A stretch of 64,000 bases of DNA from Eleginops maclovinus. Taxonomy: Eukaryota > Chordata > Actinopteri > Perciformes > Eleginopidae. Below, piece after piece: positions 1-13,139 of this stretch. The notes under the pieces were generated by a model, which was given only the letters and a program-made list of their open reading frames with translations, was not told the DNA's origin and did not search any database. The stretch spans positions 4,582,001 through 4,646,000 of the forward strand of contig NC_086351.1 of NCBI RefSeq assembly GCF_036324505.1, written 5' to 3'. How positions within the stretch are numbered: the first letter of the stretch is position 1; each line of letters starts with the position of its first letter. The position numbers and the translations under genes were made by a program.

Positions 1-651
1 GTCATCTCTCTGCTGTCATTCAGGACGGCTTCACACACAGCAGTCAAACTACACCCTGCTAGTAGTGTGTGTGATCATCTGTGTGCGTGTGAGCATGTGT
101 GAAACATGTGCAGCCAAGCTCAGCTCTCAAACTTCATGATAAGAGGATTTTGGCCAAGTATAACCTGGCTGCAGCAGCTTGTTCCTCACAATATTCATTT
201 TAAATTCACACCTTTTGAGCATTTTCATCGGTAATAGGCAATAAATACAATTCTTCTGTTAGGTAAAATACTTATTTATAGAGTTCAACAAGTAGTGTTC
301 TGATTTAAAGGGTATTAAAAAGACATTGCGAAGCCAATTTGTTCAAATATGTTGAATGTTTTGCCACAAACGTGAAATAGGAAAAATGTGCTTATTATAT
401 TGGATTATATATTGGAATACATGTTTGTTTTTGATTATGTGGTGTATGGGACAGTCAATCTAGTTAGTGCATATGTTAAATGGATTCTATTAACTCCATT
501 TCTTTAATTATGGATATTAATATGGATTTATTTTATTTTGTTTTTTCACTGAGTGGTTTTTTTCATTTCATCTCACTGTCAGACATTATGAAAATGGAAA
601 GAGTAACATACATCTGTCCAAGTGTGAGTCAGAGGGGCTGGCTGGAAAGAG

Positions 652-801
<150 letters not shown>

Positions 802-1897
802 AGGAAACAGAGAATGAGCTCTTTCATTTGAGGGTCACGGTGGAAAAAAGCTCGACTCGACTCCATAGATGATGTTTACTCTTCAGGAGTGAAAGATGGG
901 GGGTCTGCGGGGTGAAAGGTCCTCCAGTCTGAGGCGAGTGTTTCTGCAGACAGTGGGCCGACTGTGTGTTAGCACTCAGGCCGCTACAAACAAATACAGT
1001 TCTTGTTTTTGTCATGTCATAAATATCGTAACACTGAGAATATATGATGAAGACATCTTTGACACGTTAACTGGTTTTACGTGAAGGAAGTTAAGCCTGA
1101 AGTGGATGTCCCTTGAGTCAGTGTTTGTTTGGGAAGAAGAGAACAAGTTTAAAATCTAGGTGTGGAGTTGTGATTATGCCCTTTCCTCCTTTCCTGCTGT
1201 AGGCTAGTGTCGCGAGGCTACGTTAGCCACAATTAGCATAGCAAACCAGAATCTCCTGCCTTGTAGGTTGTGTAGGCTTCACATTTTGAGAGGGAAGCAT
1301 GTGTTGAATAGAAATGATGACAGGGCTGGATTTGTTACCTTGAATATCCATTTAAGAAGGTGTTATAGAAGGGCATTTCTATCAGTGGAGTATCCTTTTA
1401 CTTTTTGTTTTGTATATTTTGGCTGTAGGCTCTCAAACAGGGAAGATATGAGCTCTTTTGTTTGTGTTAGCTTGATCGCTAATCATCGTTTGAGTCATTA
1501 TTTCAAGATTTAAGATATCAGATTGATCATTACAGAGAACTGCCTGAGGGAGAAAAAAGATTGCATTATGACTTTTATTAAAAGGTCTATTGTGAGGGAT
1601 TGGGAAGAATGCTGCATAGCTGGATCCCAAACTACTGGCATGAGGTTAGCATCAGGAACCAAGGTGTGCATGTGTGCAAGTACAGAGGCATTTTTGGCCT
1701 GAGATACTTTGATTCTGGGCAGGCTAAATTCCTTCCAAAAATATTCAGTATCGGCTTGTTGTTGCTGCAGGTTTGTTTGGTTTCATGTTTAAAAATCAGC
1801 AGCGAATGAGCGCTGAACATAGCTAAACAATCAACAGACTTGTTGCAGTTTTTGTCACAAAATGTCAATCAGATGGTTCTGTCCTCAGCAATTACTG

Positions 1898-2044
<147 letters not shown>

Positions 2045-2534
2045 GAAGCATTTAGCCTGCAAAGCTGGAGGTTTACTGTGAGCTGCCAATCCATGCCAGT
2101 CGATTGGCCCCGGCCTATCAACTGTTTCCATGAAGCCAATGACCTCTACATGGGGACATGGGGGAGAGAGTAGGGGGTAGTGGAAGGGAGGACAGAAAGG
2201 GTGGGTTTTGGTTGGGGGGGATGGGCAGTTTGTTGGGGCAAGAGTGTACTTTGGCTCTGAACGACGACATCAGACTAAAAACGATTGTGTTAGGATTCTT
2301 TGAATTTGTATTTCTGTGTGCACGAAGAAGGGAGGAGGCTCAGCTTGGTAGTCGGGGTTTCCTTGTGTAGAAAAACATCAAATCAAAAAACAAAATCAAA
2401 CTCTCGCTGAGGCACCAGTTAGCCAATCGCATGTAGGGATAAATCCAATGGAGGCGAGAGGGCAGTTTACTCTCTGTTCAACGATCCAAAAGCACCAGGA
2501 ACAAGACTTTCCCTCGTAGAAAAACACAGGATAG

Positions 2535-2808
2535 GCCCAAAGCTGCATTCAAAATAAAATACAAACATCTACCTAATTAACTGTGGATTATAAATCAATG
2601 AATAGCTGCAATACTCCGTTATAAAAACATAGTCCTTTTCGTTGACTAATCTCTCTTCCACCTTTCTACCCTTAAATACTAAGTGTGTCTTTTATTTTGA
2701 AGGCACTACTCACCTATTGCCCAAAGCTGCCTTCAAAATAAAAGCAAAACAACCATTCAAATTAACTTTACACTAAATGATGATTAAATAACTTTATACA
2801 AAAACAGC
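2535..2808. repeat. Two diverged direct repeats of about 90 bp
   Basis: GCCCAAAGCTGC(A/C)TTCAAAATAAAA begins both 2535-2628 and about 2719-2808; both copies end in TATA(C)AAAAACA. An inverted ATTTTGAAGGCA lies between them. Likely remains of a repeated element rather than a gene. Confidence 0.5.
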
Positions 2809-4739
2809 CAAGACTACTGGGTAATATACATCTTTGAATAGCTTGCTGAACATCCTGCTAACAATGCTTGGAAGTATTGTGCTCAGATTTGGGGGGTGGG
2901 GGTTGGGATTGTTCGGCATCATTAAAAGGAAAAAGGGAGCAATGTCTGCTCGACTGAAATCAGAAGAAGAGAAGGTCAAACATTCTCCGCAGCGTTAGTA
3001 TCAAAAATAAAAATCACATCAAGAAAAGGTCATTGTGGGAAAGTAAGAGGCACGTCATTGATGCTAAAAGTCCTTTTTGAAATCGGAACCAGGAGGGATC
3101 CAACAATATGATTTGTTTGGACTTTTCGCTGAACAACAGGGCAAAGAAAGAGCCTGCCTGTGTTTCCCTTGCGCTGTTGGCCATAATCTTATTTTAGCCA
3201 CTACGTAATGGTTGTTAAATTACATAATTGGCCCTTGTCTGCCGGCCATGAATTCGCCGGCTGTCTCGCAGCAGTCGTACAAGGGGCCGCTTTATTTTAA
3301 GCTAAAGGTGGAGGAGATGGAGAAAGGGAGGTTAAAAGAGAGAGAAATGGGGAAATGAAACAAGATGTAGCGACTTGTAGAGGCTGGATCGAGACAGAAA
3401 AAAGGATGTGGTTGACGAAAAGAAGAGTAAAACAGCCTTTTTTCCCCACCTTCACCACAGATGAGCCTCTTTCTCTGATGTCACTTACCCCGTGTACACG
3501 CACTCTCTTGCAGTTTACCCTCTCCTCTGTTGTTTGCTTACTGTCAGCGCCGTGACGAGACTTCTGTGATGTTCAGACCTCCGTTCTGTTGCCCTTTTAC
3601 CCGACTCGGCTCATGGGTAGACATTCACAAGGCCTTTGTTATCTTGAAACATCTTATCTCCATAAGAGCCTTATCTTTAATCGCGTCGGTGTTTGTAGAC
3701 TCATTGAAGATTCATGTGCTGTCACGGCTAATCTGGTCACGAGTAGTAACGTCTTTTCACGCTTTCGATAAATTGGGGGACTTGCTTAAGACTTAAAGGT
3801 TGAAATGTCCCAACTTTTAATCACTATTTGTCAAGCACCCTCCATAACGCCAACGTTAAGCTCCACGATTCTCTGTAACACAGACTTCTAGTTTTAGAGA
3901 TTGTTGATTTAACATTTGAAAGTCTTAAGCCAAATCCACAATAGCCCAGAACACTTCATTGGGGTTAATTCCTCTGATTTCCTCTAAGCAGCATCCCAAC
4001 ATGGTAGCCCTCCCCGTGATGTGATAACTGAACATCATGTCTAAATAAGTTGAGTGTACCCTTTGTAAGCCAGCATGTGTCTGCTTTTACTCACTTGTGA
4101 TTAATTTCTTTAGGTCACACAATACTTGTAGCCCCAACAAAATGCCAGATTAGATTTTATCATTTAAAGCCACCTCATGCGGTGTTCACCAAACAAGTTA
4201 AGTCTTATTTTGTGTATATTTATAGGTTAAACATCCCCCCCAAAAAACGCTAATTACACTTACTCACTGGGCCTAGACACTCAATGTTTTATCTTAAATT
4301 TTTAGCCTTTTTATAGTCTGTTTCTTATTTCTACCTTTTATTGTAATCACTATTACGTATTAAACATGTCTTTTAGCAAACCTTAAGGTCATGTACTTCT
4401 GCATTTCACTGCTCATATTTTGAGTGTATGTCACAAATAAAACACTTTTCTCTTGAATCTTTTTATTCTGTAATGTACTATTCGCCCATGATTTTATGCA
4501 TTTCCAGTCATGTGGAGGCACATGCATCTGGCCTATAGCTTTTTCTTTATCGCACTGAGTTAGCTTGGCATATTACACCTCAGGTCTCAGACTACAGTAT
4601 ATCAGCAGCTCACACATCTTTTAAAAAATAATCTCCGTCCATACCTATAGGCCTTAAAACGCATTATGACAATCACATGACCATTCACATACGTTCATAT
4701 GTGTAGGGAGGATTCTCTGCTCTGAAATGAGTTGCCTCC

Positions 4740-4850
4740 TGCTGTGTAGGGTTTGTAATTGTATGTTATATTTTATTGTTTGATTTCTTATATTTTTGAA
4801 CAATTCTTATGAATGTAAAGCACTAGGTGACCTTGCAAATACTGAAGAGG
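4740..4850. repeat. Probable LINE/SINE 3'-tail relic
   Basis: The sequence ending gaatgtaaagcactaggtgacctt resembles the common fish retroposon tail in which a T-rich stretch precedes 'gtaaagcactttgt.acctt'. No coding part is visible. Confidence 0.35.
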
Positions 4851-5393
4851 AAGAACAGCAAATTGCTTGCTTCCTGCTCATGTAGGCAGTGAATATATCT
4901 TTGTCCTCAAAAGCTTTCTGCCCATTTGGACTGTATCGAAATACAAACAACAACTAAAACGGTGCCATTGGCGTCTCAGTAACTCGCTTATCTGGGGTTT
5001 GAAAACACTGGCGTAGAGTGGACACTAGCTAAACAAAGCAAAATGTATGCGTCTTTAAATCCTCTGATGATTGTGAGAACACTGCTGTGTTAGCTGGTCA
5101 GCGATAGTGAGGAAATGTCGATGGTGGATGGAGGAGGACTCAGCAGTTTCCTCATGGGCGGAGGTGGTTTCGCAGATCCTAAAAATGTCTCGTAACCTAA
5201 GAAGGAAGGACAAATATAATTTGATCATTTTTATACACTCTTTCAGATTAAGCTGTAGAAAAGGAGAGGATGGCTTTTATCTTAAACTTAAAGGAACACA
5301 TATTTATATTTGAGACCCATGAGCTTTTGAAACAAAAACATATAAATGGGATGTAGCCTCACAGAAAACCCTCCCACCACCCTGTATTCATTA

Positions 5394-5394
<1 letters not shown>

Positions 5395-5424
<30 letters not shown>

Positions 5425-5502
5425 CACTTTCTGTGCATGTGCATTTCCTTCCAGTTATATAAAAATAACTGTGTGACAACATGCATATTAACTATAAAAC
5501 AC

Positions 5503-5548
<46 letters not shown>
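5395..5548. repeat. Two (CA)n microsatellites
   Basis: CA arrays at about 5395-5427 and 5505-5548, separated by unique sequence. Confidence 0.95.
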
Positions 5549-5554
<6 letters not shown>

Positions 5555-6004
5555 CTAGAGATGCCTCTGGGTCTGTTTTCACAGAGGTGCTAGTTCTCTG
5601 TTAGCTCTGCCAGCTGCAGCCCAAACCGTTTGGTCCGCTCTCAGGTGAAGGTCTGTGCTCACACAGTCTCTGGATGCCTCTTTATGCTTGCTAGATTTTC
5701 CAGACTTTCTCACGCTTATGTTTCGTAAGCCTGTCCCTTTTTTCTTTCCACTGTTACTGCCTTGTTCTTCATTTCCTGCTGCAGTGTGTCCCCTCTTTTA
5801 ATTTCTTCTCCACGCTCCTCCCTCCTCCTCTCTAGGCCCCTTGCTTCTTTTTTTCTCTGTTTAGTCTATAGGGTTCACATAGGCTAGGACTTACAGCCAG
5901 AGTCACCTCGTAGAAGTTAATGCATGCAGCACAGTTCAACTACAATAATAAGTTCGGGTTAATCCATTAAGCTTGAGAAGTTCTGTGAAAGCTTAATCTT
6001 GGGT

Positions 6005-6357
6005 TTGTTCCTTCCCTGCGGTGTGTTTTAAGGCCAAAATCTTACTTTCAGAACATAGGGACCTCTATGTAAAGATTTCGCTTCTTTTGGCTAGCGCTCC
6101 AACACGTTGTGCATGACAGGCTAAGGCGCAACACAGCTCTAGGCGGTTGACCAATCACAACAGAGCCGGCCAGCTAACCAATCACAGCAGACTGGGCTCT
6201 GGTTTCAGACAGAGGGTGAAAAGACGTGCTGCAGCACAGGCAGTGTGATAAAAATAAAGAGCTTTTTGAACATTAAAGCATGGAGACATGTCACAGTGCC
6301 TCTAGGCACAAAATACAAATATGAATCTTAAAATGAGCAGAATATGGCCCCTTTAAA
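6005..6357 (+). mobile_element. Non-autonomous TIR element, family A, copy 1
   Basis: Shares a core with four other copies in this window: two CCAATCA motifs 29 bp apart, then CAGACTGGGCTCTGGTTTCA and GTGCTGCAGCACAGGCAGT, then AATAAAGAGCTTTTTGAACA. It ends in atggcccctttaa. No coding capacity. Consistent with a fish MITE. Confidence 0.7.
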
Positions 6358-7074
6358 AACAAAAGTCGAGATAAAAGTAGCCAAAAACCATCATGACGAT
6401 GTCATATTCAGAGTAGAAATGTTTTTAAAAGTTCCTCATTTTTTGAATCTCTGGGTTTAATGTGTGCTGTGCGCTAACTTCCTCTTCTGGTTCCCATGTG
6501 AACTTAGATACCAGCGGCTCAGGAGAAGTGTCGGATGCGGTTTTGTCTGTAATATTTCTAACTGAAACACTTGTGGGCTCTTACTTTCAACCTTTATCAC
6601 TTTCTACCTTTTCTATACTTCTCTCCGTCTGTCTTGCTTTTCTGTTTCCCTCTCCTTTATTTCATCTGATACAAGAAATGCCTCTGATAGCTTCCTGAGG
6701 AAATTACACCCACTTCCTGTCTGTGTTCCTCCCCATTTGCCACCTTCCCCCCTGGTTTTTCCTCTTCTTCTCCTGTTCTGCTCAGCCCTCAGGGAGCAGA
6801 TCTGCTGGTAGGAATCTCCCTGGTCTGTGCTAATGAGGCTGTGGCCTGATGAGAGATCCAGATAAACGCTAGCTAGTGCGCTATTTCTGAACCCTGGTCT
6901 CATAGCGAGTGGAGGACAGGACGCAGCCCATTGTGACCAAGTGTAAGAGGAGAACAGTGACCTGTGTTTATACATCTGCTGCCAGGTGCTTGTAGGAAGT
7001 GTGAATGAGTGCTAATGTTAGTGTTTAAATACAGGAGGATAGGTGCTCCGTGTTCCCCAGGGAAGCTTTGGAAT

Positions 7075-7335
7075 AGCACTGCACAATAAGTCAGAATTAT
7101 GTCAAAATTGAAGTATGGATAAGCGCATAATCAAAATGCATGAAGCCAAATATTTATTCAGAACTAGATTTGTGTTCAAATGTCATTTTTTAAAGAACTA
7201 TTGTGGAGCTGTACAGATGTTTGTCTGTGGTTTTCTGGTACAGATTTCATACAAAACAAAGATCATTTTAATATTTTCATTGATAATGATAATAAGGATG
7301 CAAAATGATCCAAAATTGCAATTGCAACATCAGTC
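7075..7335. mobile_element. Probable decayed TIR element
   Basis: Opens with AGCACTGCACAATAA and ends with ATTGCAATTGCAACATCAGT, the ends typical of the abundant fish 'gctgcacaat' hAT-like elements. Target duplication not resolved. Confidence 0.3.
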
Positions 7336-8871
7336 CTAATTTACATAATGGTACTTTCATGCATTTAATCCGTTTACCACCAACTAAGAAACATCCTGCT
7401 TTGGACAAATGAGTCAAACATAAAGCCACTTTATGAGTAATAGATTATAGGATCCCAGCTTGTCTTACATACAGGAATGATGAATGAGTAGGTGTTGTTT
7501 TCAGCTCCTACAAATCTCACGGTCAGGTGTGATATGCAGTTATTTCCCCTCATCACAGTGTCTTAATTCAGACTACCTCTCACATACATTCTGCTTAAAG
7601 AGTAGATTAAAACACCAGAGTGAGAATCAGGGTTTCACTGCCATCTCTGGTTGAAGTTTAGAGCCTGTTTGACCTCTAACTACACCCAGCGCCACTCCTG
7701 GGTGTGGCTGTGTGTAGTCAGAAGTGGGCTCTAGGTTGGAGACATCTTGCGTCCATTAGTTCTATAAAAATATATTTGCCATGAACAGAGTTTAGCTTAG
7801 GGACATACCTATAATCTTTTACTGCATAATTTAACTTTTTAGTGGGGAAAACAACATAACAGACACACATTATTATACAAGCAGAGTGTTTCTCATGTAC
7901 AATATTGGCTTGCCTTCAACTGGAACTCACTTGTTTATATTTCACCTGTAGCTGAAGAATGTGTGTATATTATATACTGTAATAATGTACACTTTGCCTC
8001 TCCCAGTGGTGAGCAGTTCAGAACATGTGATCATTTTAACAGCACAATAGTGAGGAAAACGCTCTTGGCCTTGTTTTCTATGTCACTGTACTGTACTTTT
8101 GAACCAGCTTTTGTATTGATACCTCTCTTTAATGATTTGTTTCTAAATACCACCTTTTTCCATTTCAAAATGATTATTTTAAGCCTTTATTGAATAGCAC
8201 TGCTGCAGCAAAGTGCCACGGGTCGATTGTTTTCACCCGGGCTGCTGAGGTAAGGTCTACGTTTTAGTACCAGGTGAAGACATCCTACATACCTCTGTTA
8301 ATGATATCTTCAACTGTGGGGTTAAACATCTGGACAGTCTCCTGACTGGAGATGAAGCTGGTGCATCAACAAATTAGCTCACTTTTGGCAGAACGACTCG
8401 CTGATGAACTTGTAGTGGTGTCGATGCATGTTTTAAGCTCTGTATCATTTGACCTGCTCCACTGAACGTCTCACCCTCTGACAGCCATCGTCATGTTATT
8501 GCAGGAGTTTGATTGACAGGTGTGACCCAACTTCGTGGTTTGCAGAATGGACCATGAAGATGCCCACTTCGGGGTGAGGCCACAACTCGACTCGTCCGCT
8601 GGTCTCGGCATGAAGGAGTTCAACTAAAAACTGCTAATTGTTTTAAGAGGTTTCACAATGGAAGAGGGTTTTGCATAAGAGATGATGTAACGGTGACTCA
8701 GTAACTGTTACACTGCGGGGTAACTTCATGACTGGTGGAAATATGACATGCTAAACTGTGCTGCTACTTATTCAAGAAACAGGTGCTGGATTTTTCCTCA
8801 GCTTATGTACAGTATTACAGCTTGGCCTGGTCGGAGATGGACAGGAATGCAAAGACCAGTTGTCATGAAAC

Positions 8872-8910
8872 ACACACACCCACACACACACACACACGCG
8901 CGCGCTCACC
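8872..8910. repeat. (CA)n/(CG)n short repeat
   Basis: CA repeat passing into CGCGCG, a sequence prone to Z-DNA. Confidence 0.9.
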
Positions 8911-9198
8911 GGCAGCTCCCCACAATCACATAGGAATGAGCCCCCTCCCACATACGTGCTCAGTCTTAACCCACACACACACAAAGGCACGTACGCTTGA
9001 TGGCTATCATTGGATTGATGCCACCTGACACTTAGTTAGTACTGGAATGTGATGGGGGGGGGGCAGCTGCTGACTCACAGGAGCTGCCGCCATGATCTGG
9101 GCACCTCTGGGCCGCTCTGTTCAAATCCTGCACACTCGTGTTTTTATTTCTAAATCAGCCGTGTTTTTGTAGGGCTCTCGCAGTCAGGGGATTAGAGA

Positions 9199-9376
9199 GT
9201 GGTGCGGGAATGAGTCTTAAAATCCAGAAATGAGTTAACATTTTACAACCCGAAGAGGATTTGAAGTCAGCAACTATCCGTTACTGTCCGAGGCTTTTAC
9301 GTGTCATAAAAATGATTTTGCCACACCTGCAGGAACCTTGCAGATTGCGAGCTCATGGAGTGGTGCGGGAATGAGT
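9199..9376. repeat. Duplicated 18-19-bp motif 159 bp apart
   Basis: AGTGGTGCGGGAATGAGTC occurs at 9199-9217 and again about 159 bp downstream (9358-9376). Flanks (gagttaaca and actcagtcagca; tcaagtc-like pieces) are loosely similar. Function unknown. Confidence 0.6.
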
Positions 9377-9891
9377 CATTTAAAGTGGAACTCAGTCAGC
9401 ATTTCATATTACTTCGTCTCCAAGTCAACAGTTTTTTTCAACGTGTTTTTAGTTGGAGGCCTGAAATAAGTTATCACAAGCTTAAGAGGAGTTAACGTTT
9501 GGTTTTTGCGAACTAAAATACATCCGTTTTCTCTCCAGTTTTGAATTTCAAAATAAGACCACTAAATATCATTATGCCGGACATTAGCCACGGTGACCTG
9601 AAGTCATGTGACCGTGATGTAGTTCATTTCTAGCCTCAAGTTATTTATTATTCTAGTTATTTGGAAATGATCCTGCTCATCCAAACATGTACATCTCAAA
9701 CGTTTGACAGAAATTATTATCTGGAATATTCCAAATCCCATTTGACTAATCCCAATGGTTTTTTGTCGAGGGACCCCTTGGGATGTTATCTTCCGGGTCG
9801 GCCTACACAAATGTGTCATCGCTGCACCACTCTATGCCAGCTCCCATGTACTAATCGCGTGATGGGAATAGGGTCTGGTTACTGTTGGAGC

Positions 9892-10212
9892 TCACAGACT
9901 GTCTCCATCTGTTGTCTGAACTGTGCCATATGCTGGAATGTACCACTTGGCTCCGGTGTCTCCGCAGAGGAGGCTCCCACCGCTGCCCCTCTTTCCTCTC
10001 GTGCTCTTTAAACGCAGAGCGGGGTTGACCTTCCCTACTTCCCTCGGAGTAACCGCAATAAGCTTCCCCCTGACTGCTTCAATTTGTCTGTCCAGAGCAG
10101 AAGCATGTATTACAGTCGCTCTGATATCAAAAGAGACGCAACGATAACGAGCGATCAGCTTCAGCATCTCCTGTAGTGAGGAGGATGACATTATGATATC
10201 AGTGTGCAACAT
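9892..10212 (-). other. Unassigned minus-strand open frame, 106 codons
   Basis: The longest non-repetitive frame in the left 13 kb. Its composition looks protein-like (MSSSSLQEMLKLIARYRC..., then ALDRQIEAVRGKLIAV), but I recognise no family and see no paired splice sites. It could be a transposon relic or chance. Confidence 0.15.
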
Positions 10213-12124
10213 AGTTGGAATATTACGAGTCAGCTTTCACAATCATTTTACAAGCATCTACATACCCAACAAGGAATTAAAAGCCAGTTTAATGTGTACG
10301 CTTCAATTATTGAAATGAAGGAAATAACCTGCTAAATCAAACATAAATTGGGGCCGTATTCACTATTTTGCACTGACATTTCAAAGATGGTATTGGACAT
10401 TTGCTGTTTTACATACACAAAATAATAAATGCATATTCCAAACCATAGAGAGAATATTTCTTTCTAATTTATTTTAAGTTTAAGTTTTCATTTTGTTGAA
10501 CATGCCCAACTTTACTGTCAGAAAAACGAGTAAATATTTCTCATATGACGTAAAAGTGAAAGCATGTCATCTTTCCACCAGGACATGTAGTCTGTTATAG
10601 TTGTTGTCATGGGGACATATCTTTGTGTTGGTAAGAGGGTGCTGGATGTGTCACTTTTGCGAGTAGCTCGGTGGTTGGGTATGTGTGTGTGAAAAAGGGG
10701 GAGGTGTGTCCCTGTGTGTGTTTGTGTCCATGCAGATGTCGGTCCATGGCCCTGACTCTGTGTTTGGCTAACCCCTCCCACGCATGTTTCTCCAGCAGCG
10801 GCCTTTCTCCACCCCGCAGCCCACTGCGTACGACCATGAATGAACACATTCTCTCCCTCTTTTGTCTCTTTATCAGAACTCACCTTGACCTCCCAGCGCC
10901 ACTGTACACAAACCCGAATCGAAACATGCACACACTCATTTCCTTCTTTAGCTCAGACCACTAAATGAATGTTCAGTTCTTACTTAACAATAATAAACCC
11001 TGCATAACCACACATGCACATGTGTATTTACTTACAGTTATTCTGTGAACATCTGCAAAAACACCAGTTTATTTTCTCTGACATAGATTTTCATCAAATC
11101 TATCAACATATCAGACACCGTTAGTAATTCTTAAACAACTTTTGAGTCTTTTTACATTATTCAATGGTGGAAACAAGCACAGAGAACATGTTGTACACAC
11201 TTGTTTAAGAGATACTAAGTAAGGCTGAGTGATATGCATAAAGCTTTTATTCCAGCATATGTCATTGTATGTCAGATGATTGATTTTATTCATAGATTTT
11301 TATTAAAATGCAGCTATTTTAGATAGTTAAGACAGAAGGATGGCCAAGTAAAATGTATGAAACATCTGACAAAGGTTATTTATTCTATTCACACAACAAC
11401 CCAATAAATACAACTATATTAAAAGTCCCTTCTGCTCAAAATGTGCTTCATACATGGAGCCAGAAATATAAAAGATTTTGCTACCACAGTTTTAAAAAGT
11501 TTGGCAAGATCTCTGACGGCTGGTTTTGTATTGTCCTGTTTTTTATGCAAGTAATAATAATACACTTTATTCATTAACAATATTGGGGCTCTACTAAACC
11601 AAAATAGACATCCATAAAAGAACCGGGCTTCAAACAAGGTGCCTAATAACAAAAGTACAAACTAATAAAGAACTAAATGAACTATAAAACAGGGTATTGT
11701 ATACGATCTATAGTACAGAGGACACAGACTCTTCTCAGATGGGTTTTAGAAGCTTATTATTGGGTCTTTAACCTTGATTCTGGAGGGACTGCTGGAGGAT
11801 CTCAGGTTTCATGAAGGCTGTTACGGTCCTATCGCTCAGCACTGATGACCTTCAGGTACTCAGTACCATCACTCATACAGTATATGGAAATGAAACCATG
11901 ATGTGTATGGAATATTCATAGCTCTGAATCTATAAAATAACCCAGAAAAAAAAGTTTCTCAAGGCTTATTTCTTTCCCCCGCTGGGACTACCGGACTCAC
12001 TTTTTCCTCCCATTACTTTTGACTCACTCTCGCACCTCTTCAGCTCTGACTCTCCCCCTGCCCTCTGTACTCCCTCAGCAGTGGACAATGGTAAATGTTG
12101 TACAGTGACTCCGTCTGCCTTTTG

Positions 12125-12297
<173 letters not shown>

Positions 12298-13139
12298 GGT
12301 GTTCCCTGGTAGCGGCGCTGGGTCTGCGGCCTTCACAGAACTCAATACAAGAGCTAGTTTGTTTGTTTTAGGTGTGTTTGTTTATGGGTGCAGGGGGGAA
12401 GTGGTGTGGGGGACAATTGGTCACTCGTTCCAATGTATTTTGCACCCAATTCATGTATTTCAAAAGCAAGGATTGCAAAAATGTTCTTGTTTTTCAGATA
12501 TGTTCCTTTTTTTGACACGGAGGTTTTATGTCACGGCAGCTAGCGGAGCGTTTGAACACAACACTAGTCAGAAAAGTAATTTCCAGAGGCAAAAACTGGC
12601 CAAACTTTAAGGAAAACTCACATTTTGTAATGCTATTTGCAATGATTGTTACACACGTAATTCCCCATTGATTTTATACAACAGGACAAATACAACATTC
12701 CTCTATTTTAATACAATTCTCAGTTTTTAATTACCTTTTTTTTTATCCCATTATTTATCAGTGTCCCTTCTCCAGTAGCCACATGTTTTTATCCATGAGA
12801 GAGAAACTTTACCTGTAGCTGCTTCTTTTTATTTCTTTGCCTTACTTTGCTCATACAGTTTAAAAAGGCACCCTAATCAGGAGTCTCCCTCTCTGTCGAG
12901 GAAGGCGTGATCGGATGCTGGAAAATTTTCCTGCTTTCCGCTTGAAGTGACTTCTCACTGGGAAAGTTCACTGTGTCCAAAACCTTAATCTGTCTTTATG
13001 TCTGGCTCGGCTCAGCGGGAGCTCAGGACGTCAAACAGGAAGCCCAGCAGTTCAAAGTATGGCCCGTAATGTTAGCTAATTGTCTCGTTTTCTTCCCCTC
13101 TTCCCTCTCCCTCCCTCCCTCCCTCTTTCTGCAAAGCAG

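Noticed and set aside
7686..7709. 8-bp-stem hairpin (ACACCCAG...CTGGGTGT)
   Set aside because: Too short and too common to support a function.
12998..13064. Small frame starting MSGSAQRELR just before the first arhgef1 exon, as a possible N-terminal exon
   Set aside because: It meets a stop unless spliced at a weak gtaatg site, and then the phase leads into a stop in the next exon instead of SIIGAEDEDF.
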